Part shown: positions 19,811-29,015 of the stretch, in pieces | How positions within the stretch are numbered: position 1 is the first letter of the stretch | How the letters are laid out: each line of letters begins with the position of its first letter | From: Neotamlana sargassicola | GTDB taxonomy: Bacteria; Bacteroidota; Bacteroidia; Flavobacteriales; Flavobacteriaceae | DNA: 64,000 nt | Direction of reading: 5' to 3' | NCBI RefSeq assembly: GCF_020523965.1 | Contig: NZ_JAJAPX010000005.1 | Location: forward strand, 124,001-188,000 | The notes under the pieces: model-generated | What the model saw: the letters and a program-made list of their open reading frames with translations, nothing else | What the model was told of the DNA's origin: nothing | Database searches by the model: none | Position numbers and translations under genes: made by a program

Positions 19811-20737
19811 ATGAGAAAACTTCACTTAACTTTCATCGCATTTTTGATGCTTATTTCAGCGCATGCTCAATATGGAATAACTAAAAAAAGGAAACCAGAA
19901 GCAGAACTAATTAAAACATTACCCTTATTAGTTGTATTACATGATTATGACGACCCATTATATCAACGAATGAAGGCAGATTTAAAAGAGGCTATGCAAA
20001 AGTATTGGCACTATTCAGATGAGATTATATTTGTTTCAAAAGACGAATTAAGGGAATATGATAAGGACGAAACTAAAAGAGACAAATACGCTTACTTAAT
20101 GTTTTCTGAACGATTATATCAAGCAAATGTACCAGCAGGTTGTTTTTGCATAGGCTTACTTAATAAAAAGACGTTTACTCATTTTAAAAAATTCGGTAAT
20201 TATGGGGAGAAATTAACTATGGCCGATTATAAACAAGGTTTATATTGGCTGCAAAAGGACTTGGAAACAGTGTTTAGCTTCAGTAAAATAAAAGAAAATG
20301 GGCAAAACGCCATTGAGATATTCAAGGAAAACATCAAAGTTAACACCCTTTTATTAGACAAAGATTTAGTCACTGACGAGCTAATAGAAAATATTGGTGA
20401 AAATTACAATTATAATTACAGTATAGTTTCTAAAGAGGAAATTGATCAGGCTATTATGGAAGGCAGACGAAATGTAATGTACTTAAAACCTTTTTATTTA
20501 ATTAACCGTCCGATAGTAAAAACATCAAGAAGTACTGATTTTACACAATCTAATCCAACAGGATTAGGGCAACCTCTAATAAAAATAAATGAAACCCAAA
20601 CAACCAAAGTTAGCAGTTTTACACTTAATAATGTTTATCGAGCAGAAGACAATAACCTTTTAGCAATGTTTAAAGCTAATGCCAAGGATAAAACTACTTT
20701 GAAACAATTTAAGAAAGTGATGAAAGTTTTGAAATAA
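19811..20737 (+). CDS. Exported protein of unknown function
   Basis: The 308-residue protein has a signal peptide of about 19 residues (MRKLHLTFIAFLMLISAHA). The mature part is mixed charged, without recognised motifs, Cys pairs or repeats; it contains a single Cys pair-like AGCFCIG stretch near residue 115. The gene stands alone with its own -7 box upstream and a strong hairpin terminator downstream, so it is an independent transcription unit. I do not recognise the family. Confidence 0.75.
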   Translation: MRKLHLTFIAFLMLISAHAQYGITKKRKPEAELIKTLPLLVVLHDYDDPLYQRMKADLKEAMQKYWHYSDEIIFVSKDELREYDKDETKRDKYAYLMFSERLYQANVPAGCFCIGLLNKKTFTHFKKFGNYGEKLTMADYKQGLYWLQKDLETVFSFSKIKENGQNAIEIFKENIKVNTLLLDKDLVTDELIENIGENYNYNYSIVSKEEIDQAIMEGRRNVMYLKPFYLINRPIVKTSRSTDFTQSNPTGLGQPLIKINETQTTKVSSFTLNNVYRAEDNNLLAMFKANAKDKTTLKQFKKVMKVLK

Positions 20738-20777
20738 TTAATTTAAAGCCCCGCAGAAATGCGGGGCTTTAAATTAA
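20738..20777. terminator. Strong 18-bp stem terminator, bidirectional
   Basis: TTAATTTAAAGCCCCGCA and TGCGGGGCTTTAAATTAA form an 18-bp perfect stem with loop GAAA, directly after the stop at 20737. It also stands downstream of the response regulator gene on the other strand. Confidence 0.85.
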
Positions 20778-20826
20778 TTGATGAAATTTTCTATTTAAAG
20801 CATGTAAAATAGAGCCTAGGTAAAAT

Positions 20827-21207
20827 TTAATTTTTAAAAAAATCTTGTTTAAATTTTAAAACCGTATCGTTAGAGATAGGTTTTTCAATAAAGCCATGAA
20901 CTAAGTTGTGCTCTTTAGCTTTTTTCTTTTCGTTAGGGTCAACTGTTGAAGAGGTTATAAATATAGTAGGCCAATTGTTCTGTTTAATTTTAGGCGATAA
21001 CAAATCAAGAAACTCCCAGCCCGAAGTAACTGGCATATTAATATCTAAAAAAATAAAGTCGATGTTTTTTTCTTTAATAATGTCTAAACCATTTTGCGCA
21101 CTTGTTGCAATGTAAACTTTAAATAAGTTATCCGAATTTTTATTTAAAACATGAGTAGTTAATTTTAAGTATATTAAGTCGTCATCAATAAGTAAAATAT
21201 TTTTCAT
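20827..21207 (-). CDS. Single-domain response regulator
   Basis: The 126-residue protein is a CheY-like receiver domain only. Acidic residues Asp8-10, the phosphoacceptor Asp55 (FLDINMP), switch Thr85 (FITSS) and Lys109 (EKPIS) are all present. There is no output domain, so it probably acts by protein contact. It starts one base after the stop of the histidine kinase gene, its obvious partner. Confidence 0.93.
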   Translation of the reverse strand: MKNILLIDDDLIYLKLTTHVLNKNSDNLFKVYIATSAQNGLDIIKEKNIDFIFLDINMPVTSGWEFLDLLSPKIKQNNWPTIFITSSTVDPNEKKKAKEHNLVHGFIEKPISNDTVLKFKQDFFKN

Positions 21208-21208
21208 G

Positions 21209-24007
21209 CTATAAAGGAAAGTTTAAAATAAATATGGTGCCTTTACCTGGGGTGCTCTTAACAGTAATAGATCCGCCTAAGGTTTCTATATAACTTTTGG
21301 TTGTAAATAAACCTAGGCCAAGACCCTTACTATTTTCATGGAATCTGGATCCTAGATTAAATAGTTTGTCTTCATTATCCTCTAAATCTATTCCTGCTCC
21401 AAAATCTTCAATGGTGAGCAAAATAAAATTAGGAAATGTTTTCGATTTTATAGCGATTTTTTTATTCGTTTCGTTAATTCCATAATTTATCGCGTTAGTA
21501 ATTAAATTATGAAAAATACTTTCTAAATAAGCAGGAATGGCTTGTATGTCTTGCGAGTCTTCAATGTTTAATTCAATTTCAATATTATTTTGCTTTATTA
21601 TATTATTTAGTTGAGATAATACATTTTTAATTGATTCATTTATGCTGCATCGCTTTAACTCTAAAACGTTATTCTCATTCTGAAATATAAGCAAATCATT
21701 AATATTTTTTATAGTATAATCAAGCTTTGTAACGCTTTCGTCCAGCATTTGTGTAAACTCATTGTCTTTATCATTTTCGTAAATAATGGAAGTAAGCCCA
21801 ATAATATTTGCCACATACGCACGTATGTTATGGGAAATCATGAACGAAAAATCGAGAAGCTTTTGGTTTTGTTTAGTTGTAGTTTTAACCAGTTTGTCTA
21901 GCTCTTCTTTTTTGGTAATTTTATTAGTGAAATTACATATCATTTCAGCAAATAACGTGAGAAGTAAAATTTCTTTTTCAGAATATTGATGTGTTGTTTT
22001 AACCGAATCAAAACCTATAAAACCAATGCAGTGGCCATTATCCATAATAGGAATAGTTAACAAACTTTTTATTCCTTGTGCATCTAGTATGTCTTGCACG
22101 TTTTTATTTTTTAAAGCCCTTACATCTTCAATATAAATGTGCATTCCTTTTTTGTGTGTTTCCACCCAATCTCCTAAAGCTTCTACTGGAATATTTTGCA
22201 AGTTATTTATTTCGGGCATAATCCCATTTGCTACCCATTCGTGTGTGTTATTCGATACTTTATTTGTAAAGTCGTAACTAAAAATATAAGCACGATCTGC
22301 ATTAACAAACTTACCTAAATCCTTTAAGGCTTTATCTATAGATTGATTTACGCTTTCTGTTGGAACATTTATGTATTCAGTTGAAATTTCAAGTAATAAC
22401 TCCAACAGGCTCGATTGGTTTTTTAATTCGTTTTGATAGGCAACAACATCTGTTACCTCACTAAAATTATCAATAATGCCATTAATCGAAGGGTCGTGTA
22501 TCATGTTTTTAAATACACCTTTTAGCCATACCCATTTTCCATCTTTTCGTTTCCATTTCGAAAGTGGTTTTGCAATTTCAATCCCTGGTTTGTTTAGGCT
22601 TAAATTAAATGCATTTTTAACTTTGTCGAGATCATCAGGGTGCACATTTTCACTTAAACTTAAATAAAGTATTTCTTTATTACTGTAGCCTAAAATACCA
22701 GACATGGCGGGAGAAGCGTAAATAGGTTTACCGTCTTTATTAATAATGGTTACCGCATCTACCGCATTTTCTACTAAGGCTTTAAAGCGTTTTTCTGAAG
22801 ATTCTAAACTCTTTTGTATGTTTTTTAAATGGGTTATATCTTGACTTACACCGTATACTTTTTTAAAATCTCCAGCGGTGTTTTTTTCTATAAAAATAGT
22901 AACAGAAATAGTACCCCTACTGCCGTCTCCAAAAATAATAGGGTGTTCTGTAATGTAACTGTAATTCGATTTTTTTTCGAATAAAATATTTTTAATGCCT
23001 TCAGAAATTATGTGCCTGTGGTTTTCGGGTATAAATTTCTCTAGATACTCGTTTAATGTTAATTTATATTGGTCTAGGGATGAGCTTGGAGATAACTTTA
23101 AAAGCTTTATAAAAAGATTGTTTAAAATGAAATGATTAGTTGTTAGGTCGAATTCCCAATAGGCTAATTTGGCAATTTTAGAAGCTAATTCAATCTGTTT
23201 TGAATATTCGTTTAATTGAGATTCGAATAATAAGTTTTTTTCGGTTAAATCTTGTTGTTCGCTTAAAACGTTTGAGATATCGAACATTTTAGTATAAATA
23301 TCGCTGGAAATCACCCCTGTTTTACGAGGATTATAGTTCTCGAAAAAATATATATAAATAGAAAAAAAGATACTATAAAATAAAGCTGATAGTATAGGTG
23401 GGAGCAAAAAGTTAAATTTAAAGTCGGTAAAAGCTACATTTAAACCAAAAATTTTAAAGAGTAAATTGTCTAAAATAAGAACCAGAGCCATGGAAACAAG
23501 CACTCTAAAAAATAAATGCCTAAAAATATTTGAGAACAACTCATATAAAATAAAAATAAATATGGAGTCTATAGCAAATAAAATAGTCCCTGTTATAGTA
23601 ATTCTAGAGTTAGTTAAACTAGTGTAAGGCAGATGATTTTTATTAATAAAAATGGTGTCGTCTATAAAATATAATTTTAATGAATATTGAAATATGGCAA
23701 GAAATATATTGGCAACTAAAATGGCATAGATTAAAGAGCGCGCTTTTTTAATATTTTCTACCTGATAAACTAAAAGTAAAGAAAAAAGTGTAGCATAAAA
23801 TAGAATAAAAGTGCCAGGAGAAACTACAATGCCCGGAAATAAATTAATATAAAAAGTATCAGCTAAAAAAATTTGAAGGAATTGAAAAACACCAATAGCA
23901 GTAAATAAAAATGCTAATCCTAGCTTTTTTCTAAACCAAAAAATAAAACATAATATGCTTGAAACTAAAAAGCACTGTAAAAATAAAATTAGAAATGGGG
24001 TAATCAT
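21209..24007 (-). CDS. Multi-domain membrane sensor histidine kinase
   Basis: The 932-residue kinase begins with about seven membrane segments (residues 1-225) including an SPGTFILFYATLF stretch. A short coiled region, two PAS domains (about 270-395 and 400-525) and a GAF domain (about 540-690) follow. The dimerisation/phosphoacceptor helix has His726 in MISHNIRAY, and the ATPase domain shows N-box HNLITNAINYG, G1 DFGAGID and G2 GLGLGLF. It is thus an intact kinase with several sensory inputs. It is co-transcribed with the receiver gene that follows by one base. The signal sensed cannot be read from the sequence. Confidence 0.92.
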   Translation of the reverse strand: MITPFLILFLQCFLVSSILCFIFWFRKKLGLAFLFTAIGVFQFLQIFLADTFYINLFPGIVVSPGTFILFYATLFSLLLVYQVENIKKARSLIYAILVANIFLAIFQYSLKLYFIDDTIFINKNHLPYTSLTNSRITITGTILFAIDSIFIFILYELFSNIFRHLFFRVLVSMALVLILDNLLFKIFGLNVAFTDFKFNFLLPPILSALFYSIFFSIYIYFFENYNPRKTGVISSDIYTKMFDISNVLSEQQDLTEKNLLFESQLNEYSKQIELASKIAKLAYWEFDLTTNHFILNNLFIKLLKLSPSSSLDQYKLTLNEYLEKFIPENHRHIISEGIKNILFEKKSNYSYITEHPIIFGDGSRGTISVTIFIEKNTAGDFKKVYGVSQDITHLKNIQKSLESSEKRFKALVENAVDAVTIINKDGKPIYASPAMSGILGYSNKEILYLSLSENVHPDDLDKVKNAFNLSLNKPGIEIAKPLSKWKRKDGKWVWLKGVFKNMIHDPSINGIIDNFSEVTDVVAYQNELKNQSSLLELLLEISTEYINVPTESVNQSIDKALKDLGKFVNADRAYIFSYDFTNKVSNNTHEWVANGIMPEINNLQNIPVEALGDWVETHKKGMHIYIEDVRALKNKNVQDILDAQGIKSLLTIPIMDNGHCIGFIGFDSVKTTHQYSEKEILLLTLFAEMICNFTNKITKKEELDKLVKTTTKQNQKLLDFSFMISHNIRAYVANIIGLTSIIYENDKDNEFTQMLDESVTKLDYTIKNINDLLIFQNENNVLELKRCSINESIKNVLSQLNNIIKQNNIEIELNIEDSQDIQAIPAYLESIFHNLITNAINYGINETNKKIAIKSKTFPNFILLTIEDFGAGIDLEDNEDKLFNLGSRFHENSKGLGLGLFTTKSYIETLGGSITVKSTPGKGTIFILNFPL

Positions 24008-24033
24008 TTGGTGTTATTGCCGTTAACCATTCT

Positions 24034-24041
24034 CAAATATA
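24034..24041 (-). promoter_or_regulatory. -7 promoter box (TATATTTG) for the kinase/regulator operon
   Basis: The minus strand reads TATATTTG 26 bases before the kinase ATG, an exact TAnnTTTG match. Confidence 0.45.
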
Positions 24042-24292
24042 TAAAAAAAATATACTCTTACTTAGTTTGTGAGAAAATTATGTTGTTTTTTATTTTTGAG
24101 GTTTTAAAAATATGTATTTCGTTGTCGCTTTAATTTATTTGAATTAGCTAGAGACATTCCGCTAAATATCAAGTTATAAATTTTGAACTCTTGTTTGTTG
24201 ATAACCTTATTAGTAAATAAAATATAAATGTAGTACTATTAGTTAGGGTGTAGCTCAGTAACACTTCTTTTTGTATTTTACTATTTAGTAAA
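24042..24292. other. Gene-free AT-rich divergent intergenic region
   Basis: About 250 bases between the kinase promoter and the pyrR promoter contain no frame worth calling, no strong hairpin and no recognised RNA. A short GGGTGTAGCTCAGTA stretch near 24246 resembles a tRNA 5' end but nothing downstream folds with it. Confidence 0.5.
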
Positions 24293-24323
24293 TTGCGAGC
24301 TATTTTTTTTTACGTTACCTTTG
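24293..24323 (+). promoter_or_regulatory. Two-element promoter of pyrR
   Basis: TTG at 24293-24295 and TACCTTTG at 24316-24323 are separated by 20 bases, an excellent fit to the Bacteroidota TTG/TAnnTTTG promoter. The start codon of pyrR follows 28 bases later. Confidence 0.65.
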
Positions 24324-24351
24324 CTTAATATAGAATTTTGTAAAGAAATTT

Positions 24352-24891
24352 ATGAGTCAAAAAGTTTTACTTAACGAAAAAGAGGTAAACATCATTCTTC
24401 ATCGATTGGCTTGTCAACTTATTGAAAAACACCACAAATTTCAAGATACTGTTTTAATTGGTATACAACCAAGAGGGGTTTTTTTGGCCGATAGATTAGC
24501 AAAAATTTTAACCGAAGATTACAAAATCAAAAATATTCAATTAGGTTATTTAGATATTACTTTTTTTAGAGACGATTTTCGTCGAGGCGATAAACCGTTG
24601 GAGGCTAATAAAACCAAAATTAATTTTATAGTTGAAGATAAAAACATTGTGTTTATTGACGATGTATTATACACTGGCCGTAGCATTCGAGCGGCGTTAA
24701 CTGCAATTCAATCTTTTGGCAGACCAAACGAAATAGAATTGTTAACATTAATCGATAGGCGTTTTAGTAGGCATTTACCAATTCAACCCAATTACAGAGG
24801 AAGACAAGTAGATGTTATAAACGAAGAGAAGGTTAGAGTAAATTGGAAAGAACGAGATCAAGAAGATTCGGTTTACTTAATTGAAAAATAA
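24352..24891 (+). CDS. pyrR: PyrR-type uracil phosphoribosyltransferase/regulator
   Basis: The 179-residue protein has the type I phosphoribosyltransferase signature VFIDDVLYTGRSIRAAL and the PyrR-specific IQPRGVFLADRL and LIDRRFSRHLPIQP segments. In Firmicutes PyrR controls pyrimidine operons by binding mRNA and has weak uracil phosphoribosyltransferase activity. It precedes pyrB by 149 bases, in line with a pyrimidine role, but no attenuator-like structure is obvious in that gap. Confidence 0.9.
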   Translation: MSQKVLLNEKEVNIILHRLACQLIEKHHKFQDTVLIGIQPRGVFLADRLAKILTEDYKIKNIQLGYLDITFFRDDFRRGDKPLEANKTKINFIVEDKNIVFIDDVLYTGRSIRAALTAIQSFGRPNEIELLTLIDRRFSRHLPIQPNYRGRQVDVINEEKVRVNWKERDQEDSVYLIEK

Positions 24892-25040
24892 ACAAAGGTG
24901 AAGATAGAAACTCGTTACTTGTAGTTTTTTATTAAGTAGTGCGAAATCTAATCTAGTAAACAAAAATGATTAACTAAAGTTTGGTTTAAGGTAAGCAGTA
25001 GCAACTTTTAAATTTTAACTTATCAACTTTTAACTAAAAC

Positions 25041-25970
25041 ATGAGCGAATTAAGTGTAAACCACTTATTAGGAATAAAATATCTGAATAAAGAAGATATT
25101 AAACTTATTTTTGAAACTGCCGATCATTTTAAAGAAGTGATAAATAGGCCCATTAAAAAAGTCCCTTCGCTTCGTGATATTACCATTGCTAATTTGTTTT
25201 TTGAAAATTCTACACGAACCAAACTATCGTTCGAGTTGGCTCAGAAACGATTATCGGCCGATGTAATAAACTTTTCATCAGCACAATCATCTGTAAAAAA
25301 AGGAGAAACCTTAATAGATACGGTAAACAATATTTTATCGATGAAAGTCGATATGGTTGTTATGCGTCATCCTAATCCTGGTGCGGGTGTGTTTTTATCT
25401 AAACACGTAAATGCAAGTATAGTAAATGCAGGCGACGGTGCTCATGAGCACCCAACTCAAGCTCTATTAGATTCGTATTCTATTCGCGAAAAACTAGGTG
25501 AGGTAAAAGGAAAAAAAGTGGTTATTGTTGGCGATATTTTACATAGTAGAGTAGCGCTTTCAAACATATTTGCTCTGCAATTGCAGGGCGCCGAAGTAAT
25601 GGTTTGCGGACCAAAAACGTTAATTCCAAAATACATCGATAAATTAGGTGTTAAAGTAGAAACCAATCTACGAAAAGCTTTAAATTGGTGCGATGTTGCC
25701 AATATGCTTCGTGTACAAAACGAGCGTATGGATATTAGTTATTTTCCAACAACAAGAGAATACACACAACAATTTGGAGTAAATAAAGCGTTGTTAGATA
25801 GTTTAAATAAAGAGATAACCATTATGCACCCAGGGCCAATAAATCGTGGTGTAGAAATTACTAGCGATGTGGCCGATTCTAGTCAATCTATAATTTTAGA
25901 CCAAGTACAAAATGGAGTTGCCATTAGGATGGCAGTAATTTATTTGTTAGCTTCAAAAATTAAACAATAA
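25041..25970 (+). CDS. pyrB: Aspartate carbamoyltransferase catalytic subunit
   Basis: The 309-residue enzyme joins carbamoyl phosphate and aspartate in the second step of UMP synthesis. Carbamoyl phosphate contacts are visible in ENSTRTKLSFE and HEHPTQALLD, and the C-terminal aspartate domain has MHPGPINRGVEI. Length is normal. It heads a close-packed set with three genes (gaps 4, 2 and 2 bases) ending in rnz. No regulatory subunit pyrI is adjacent. Confidence 0.95.
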   Translation: MSELSVNHLLGIKYLNKEDIKLIFETADHFKEVINRPIKKVPSLRDITIANLFFENSTRTKLSFELAQKRLSADVINFSSAQSSVKKGETLIDTVNNILSMKVDMVVMRHPNPGAGVFLSKHVNASIVNAGDGAHEHPTQALLDSYSIREKLGEVKGKKVVIVGDILHSRVALSNIFALQLQGAEVMVCGPKTLIPKYIDKLGVKVETNLRKALNWCDVANMLRVQNERMDISYFPTTREYTQQFGVNKALLDSLNKEITIMHPGPINRGVEITSDVADSSQSIILDQVQNGVAIRMAVIYLLASKIKQ

Positions 25971-25974
25971 GACA

Positions 25975-26307
25975 ATGATTATAGATAAAAATGAGAATAC
26001 AACCTTAATAACCCAAGAAAATGCTTCGGTTATAGAATTGGTTAAAAAAATAGAAACACTATATCCTAAGTTTAAAAACAATAACATAATTGTTAATTTA
26101 AACACTTTAAAACCAATTCCGTTAGAGCAAATAATTGAGTTTTTACAGCTTTCTAATAAGCATCGTGGAGCGAAACACTCCTTTGTTATAGTAAATCAGG
26201 GAATTGATGTGGATAAAACACCCGACGAAATAATAATTGTACCAACACTTCAAGAAGCCTACGATATAATTGAAATGGAGGAAATGGAACGCGATTTAGG
26301 GTTTTAA
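25975..26307 (+). CDS. Small conserved protein, possibly STAS-like
   Basis: This 110-residue protein lies four bases after pyrB and two bases before the DUF3291 gene. Alternating strands and helices (NNIIVNLNTLKPIP, HSFVIVNQG, EIIIVPTLQEAYDIIE) resemble the anti-anti-sigma STAS fold, but the phosphorylatable Ser is not evident. Such genes recur beside rnz in Bacteroidota and are sometimes mislabelled as ribonuclease Z. The STAS idea is inference. Confidence 0.7.
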   Translation: MIIDKNENTTLITQENASVIELVKKIETLYPKFKNNNIIVNLNTLKPIPLEQIIEFLQLSNKHRGAKHSFVIVNQGIDVDKTPDEIIIVPTLQEAYDIIEMEEMERDLGF

Positions 26308-26309
26308 GC

Positions 26310-26780
26310 ATGCAACAATTTTATCTCGCGCAAGTAAATATAGCCAAACGTTTAGCGCCAATGGATCATCCTATTATGCAAGATTTTGTAAATAATGTAG
26401 ATAGAATAAATGCCATTGCCGATAAAAGTAATGGGTTTATTTGGCGTTTACAAGACGAAGATAAAGATGAAGTTGCGCAAGTTTTTCAAGATGATTCGGT
26501 TATTGTAAACATTTCTGTTTGGGAAAATTTAGAAGCATTGTTTAAGTATACTTATAAATCTGGACACGTCGAGATTTTTAAACGAAAAAAGGAATGGTTT
26601 TCAAAGATTAAAATCGATCATATGGCGTTTTGGTATATTCCTAAAGGACATATTCCAAGTTTAAAAGAAGCCAAACATAAATTAGATTATTTAAACCAAA
26701 ATGGCTGTTCGCCTTATGCCTTTACTTTTAAAGATAAATTTTCTGCTACCGATTTTATTAATTATAAACCTCTAAAATAA
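26310..26780 (+). CDS. DUF3291 domain protein
   Basis: The 156-residue protein begins MQQFYLAQVNIAKRLAPMD and contains VSVWENLEALFKYTYKSGH-like spacing and HMAFWYIPKGHIPSLKEA, the landmarks of DUF3291. The family has a ferredoxin-like alpha/beta barrel fold akin to small monooxygenases, but no function is established. It is part of the pyrB-rnz gene string. Confidence 0.85.
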   Translation: MQQFYLAQVNIAKRLAPMDHPIMQDFVNNVDRINAIADKSNGFIWRLQDEDKDEVAQVFQDDSVIVNISVWENLEALFKYTYKSGHVEIFKRKKEWFSKIKIDHMAFWYIPKGHIPSLKEAKHKLDYLNQNGCSPYAFTFKDKFSATDFINYKPLK

Positions 26781-26782
26781 TT

Positions 26783-27688
26783 ATGAGGTTAACCATTTTA
26801 GGCTGTTACAGTGCCACACCACGAACTTTAAATAATACTACATCTCAGGTGTTAGAAATAAACAATCATATGTTTTTAATTGATTGTGGCGAGGGTACCC
26901 AAGTGCAATTACGTAAGCACAAATTAAAATTTAACAGAATAAAATATATTTTTATTTCGCATTTACACGGCGATCATTTTTTTGGTTTAGTTGGCTTAAT
27001 TTCTACATTTAGATTATTAACCCGAGAGGCCGATTTGCATATTTACGGCCCCAAAGGTATAAAAGAAGCCATTACATTACAGTTAAAGTTATCGGATTCT
27101 TGGACCAATTATAAGCTGTATTTTCATGAGTTAACTTCAACTAAATCAGAATTAATTTTTGAAGATAATAAAGTTGAAGTGCATACAATTCCTTTAGATC
27201 ATCGTATTTATACCAATGGGTATTTATTTAAAGAAAAAGCAGGCGAACGTAAATTAAATATTGATGCCGTAAATGAAGCCAATATAGATGTGGCATATTA
27301 TCGTAAATTAAAACAAGGGTTCGATGTTAAGAATGAAGACGGAGTACTTATAGACAATAAAACTGTAACTTTTCCTGCCGAAAATCCAAAAAGTTATGCT
27401 TTTTGTAGCGATACCAAGTACAAAGAAGACATTGTACCTGTAATAAAAAACGTAAGTGTTTTGTATCACGAGTCTACGTTTCTAGAAAAACATGCACATT
27501 ATGCCGAAAAAACCAAACACGCTACAGCAAAACAAGCGGCAACTATAGCCAAATTAGCTCATGTAAAAACGTTAATTTTAGGGCACTATTCCACCAGATA
27601 TGATGATTTGTCGGTGTTTAAAAATGAAGCAAAAACAGTATTTAATAAGGTGAAACTCGCCAGAGATGGTAAAGTGTTTAATTTTTAA
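26783..27688 (+). CDS. rnz: Ribonuclease Z
   Basis: The 301-residue metallo-beta-lactamase nuclease trims tRNA 3' ends. The zinc motif SHLHGDHFFGL, the SDTKY aspartate, HESTF and the C-terminal LGHYSTRY histidine are all present, and the flexible exosite arm region lies near residues 155-180. It is last in the pyrB set and converges on the gene at 27695 with six bases between. Confidence 0.94.
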   Translation: MRLTILGCYSATPRTLNNTTSQVLEINNHMFLIDCGEGTQVQLRKHKLKFNRIKYIFISHLHGDHFFGLVGLISTFRLLTREADLHIYGPKGIKEAITLQLKLSDSWTNYKLYFHELTSTKSELIFEDNKVEVHTIPLDHRIYTNGYLFKEKAGERKLNIDAVNEANIDVAYYRKLKQGFDVKNEDGVLIDNKTVTFPAENPKSYAFCSDTKYKEDIVPVIKNVSVLYHESTFLEKHAHYAEKTKHATAKQAATIAKLAHVKTLILGHYSTRYDDLSVFKNEAKTVFNKVKLARDGKVFNF

Positions 27689-27694
27689 GTTTTA

Positions 27695-28108
27695 CTAATT
27701 AAACTCTTTTAAATTATTAACCCAGTTTATACCTTCTTCTAAACTTCGGCAACGCTTCAAACTTTTGTTAGCAAAATACTTTTCAATAGAAGCATTCATT
27801 AATGTAGTGCTATTGTAAATAACAATGGCACTCGCTACGATAAAATCGAATGTATCTTCCCATTGCGACCAAATTTGCGGATTTACAGAATAGTCGTTTA
27901 TTCTATGTGAAATGTATGCTAGTTTAGAGGTATTCTTATAGAATGGTGCAATTTTAATAAAAAGAAGTTCAATTTTATCCCAATCTACATGCTCTCCGTC
28001 ATAAATTTCTGCAACAACAAATTTATCAGTTAAATAAAATTCACCGAAAGGTAAAACAAGTTTTTCTGGATTCAACTCTTTGTAGGTGGAGGAATCTATA
28101 AATTTCAT
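27695..28108 (-). CDS. Hypothetical flavobacterial protein
   Basis: This 137-residue cytoplasmic protein has strands and helices consistent with a SpoIIAA/STAS-like small domain (FYLTDKFVVAEIYDGEHVDW at the start, then AYISHRINDYSVNP). The assignment rests only on pattern. It contains no obvious catalytic residues. A function is not proposed. Confidence 0.65.
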   Translation of the reverse strand: MKFIDSSTYKELNPEKLVLPFGEFYLTDKFVVAEIYDGEHVDWDKIELLFIKIAPFYKNTSKLAYISHRINDYSVNPQIWSQWEDTFDFIVASAIVIYNSTTLMNASIEKYFANKSLKRCRSLEEGINWVNNLKEFN

Positions 28109-28197
28109 AATATGATTTTCTTAGGGAGCCGTAAAAATAGAAATTCTGTTCAATAAATAAAAATGCTTTATTCTTATAATTTTATTTATTTTGTGGT

Positions 28198-28845
28198 ATG
28201 AATAAAGATTTAAGCGATTACAGAAAATCATACGAAAAAGGGGCTTTATTATTATCAGATACACCAGAAAATCCCATGGAATTATTTCAACGATGGTTTC
28301 ATGAAGTCGATTCCTTTTTTGTAGAGGATGAAACTAATGCCATGACGCTTTCAACTATTGGTTTAGATGGGTATCCTAAAAATAGAGTAGTGCTTTTAAA
28401 AAAATATACTTTCGAAGGTTTTATTTTTTATACTAATTATAACAGCGAAAAAGGGAAGGCCATTTCTAAAAATCCCAATGTTTGTTTGTCTTTTTTCTGG
28501 CATGGTGCAGAGCGTCAAATAATAATTAAAGGAAAAGCGGAAAAAATACCAGAAAATTTGAGTGACGGTTACTTCGAATCGCGACCTCGAGGCAGTAAGT
28601 TAGGAGCTATAGTTTCTAATCAAAGTGAGGAAATAGAAAGTAGAAATTACCTTGAAAAAAAATTAGAAAACTTAGAAAAAGAATATGAAGGTAAAGAAAT
28701 TTCCAGACCGCAGCATTGGGGTGGTTATATAGTAAAACCTACGGAAATTGAATTTTGGCAAGGTCGCCCAAACAGGTTGCACGACAGAGTGAATTATAAG
28801 TTGCAGCCTAATTACAACTGGTTAAAAAATCGATTATCACCTTAA
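28198..28845 (+). CDS. pdxH: Pyridoxamine 5'-phosphate oxidase
   Basis: The 215-residue FMN enzyme makes pyridoxal phosphate from PNP or PMP. FMN and substrate contacts are seen in RVVLLKKYTFEGFIFYTNY, NSEKGKAI and the C-terminal WQGRPNRLHDR, and PQHWGGY precedes the last strand. Length and start (MNKDLSDYRKSYEKG) match the family. It is a single-gene unit. Confidence 0.95.
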   Translation: MNKDLSDYRKSYEKGALLLSDTPENPMELFQRWFHEVDSFFVEDETNAMTLSTIGLDGYPKNRVVLLKKYTFEGFIFYTNYNSEKGKAISKNPNVCLSFFWHGAERQIIIKGKAEKIPENLSDGYFESRPRGSKLGAIVSNQSEEIESRNYLEKKLENLEKEYEGKEISRPQHWGGYIVKPTEIEFWQGRPNRLHDRVNYKLQPNYNWLKNRLSP

Positions 28846-29015
28846 ATAGTCGCTGAAATACTACGTATTTTTTGTTTTCGATGTATTTTAACGATTAATT
28901 GCAATAAAAATCGATAAAATACATGTTTCTTGTCGATTTTAACAATTCGTTAACGTTTTGTTTTGTAGAAGGCTTGTAATTTTATAATCCCAAACCTACA
29001 AAACTTAACCTACAA

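Noticed and set aside
24246-24262. GGGTGTAGCTCAGTA resembling a tRNA 5' end
   Set aside because: No D-loop, anticodon or TPsiC arm follows, and the following bases do not fold into a cloverleaf.
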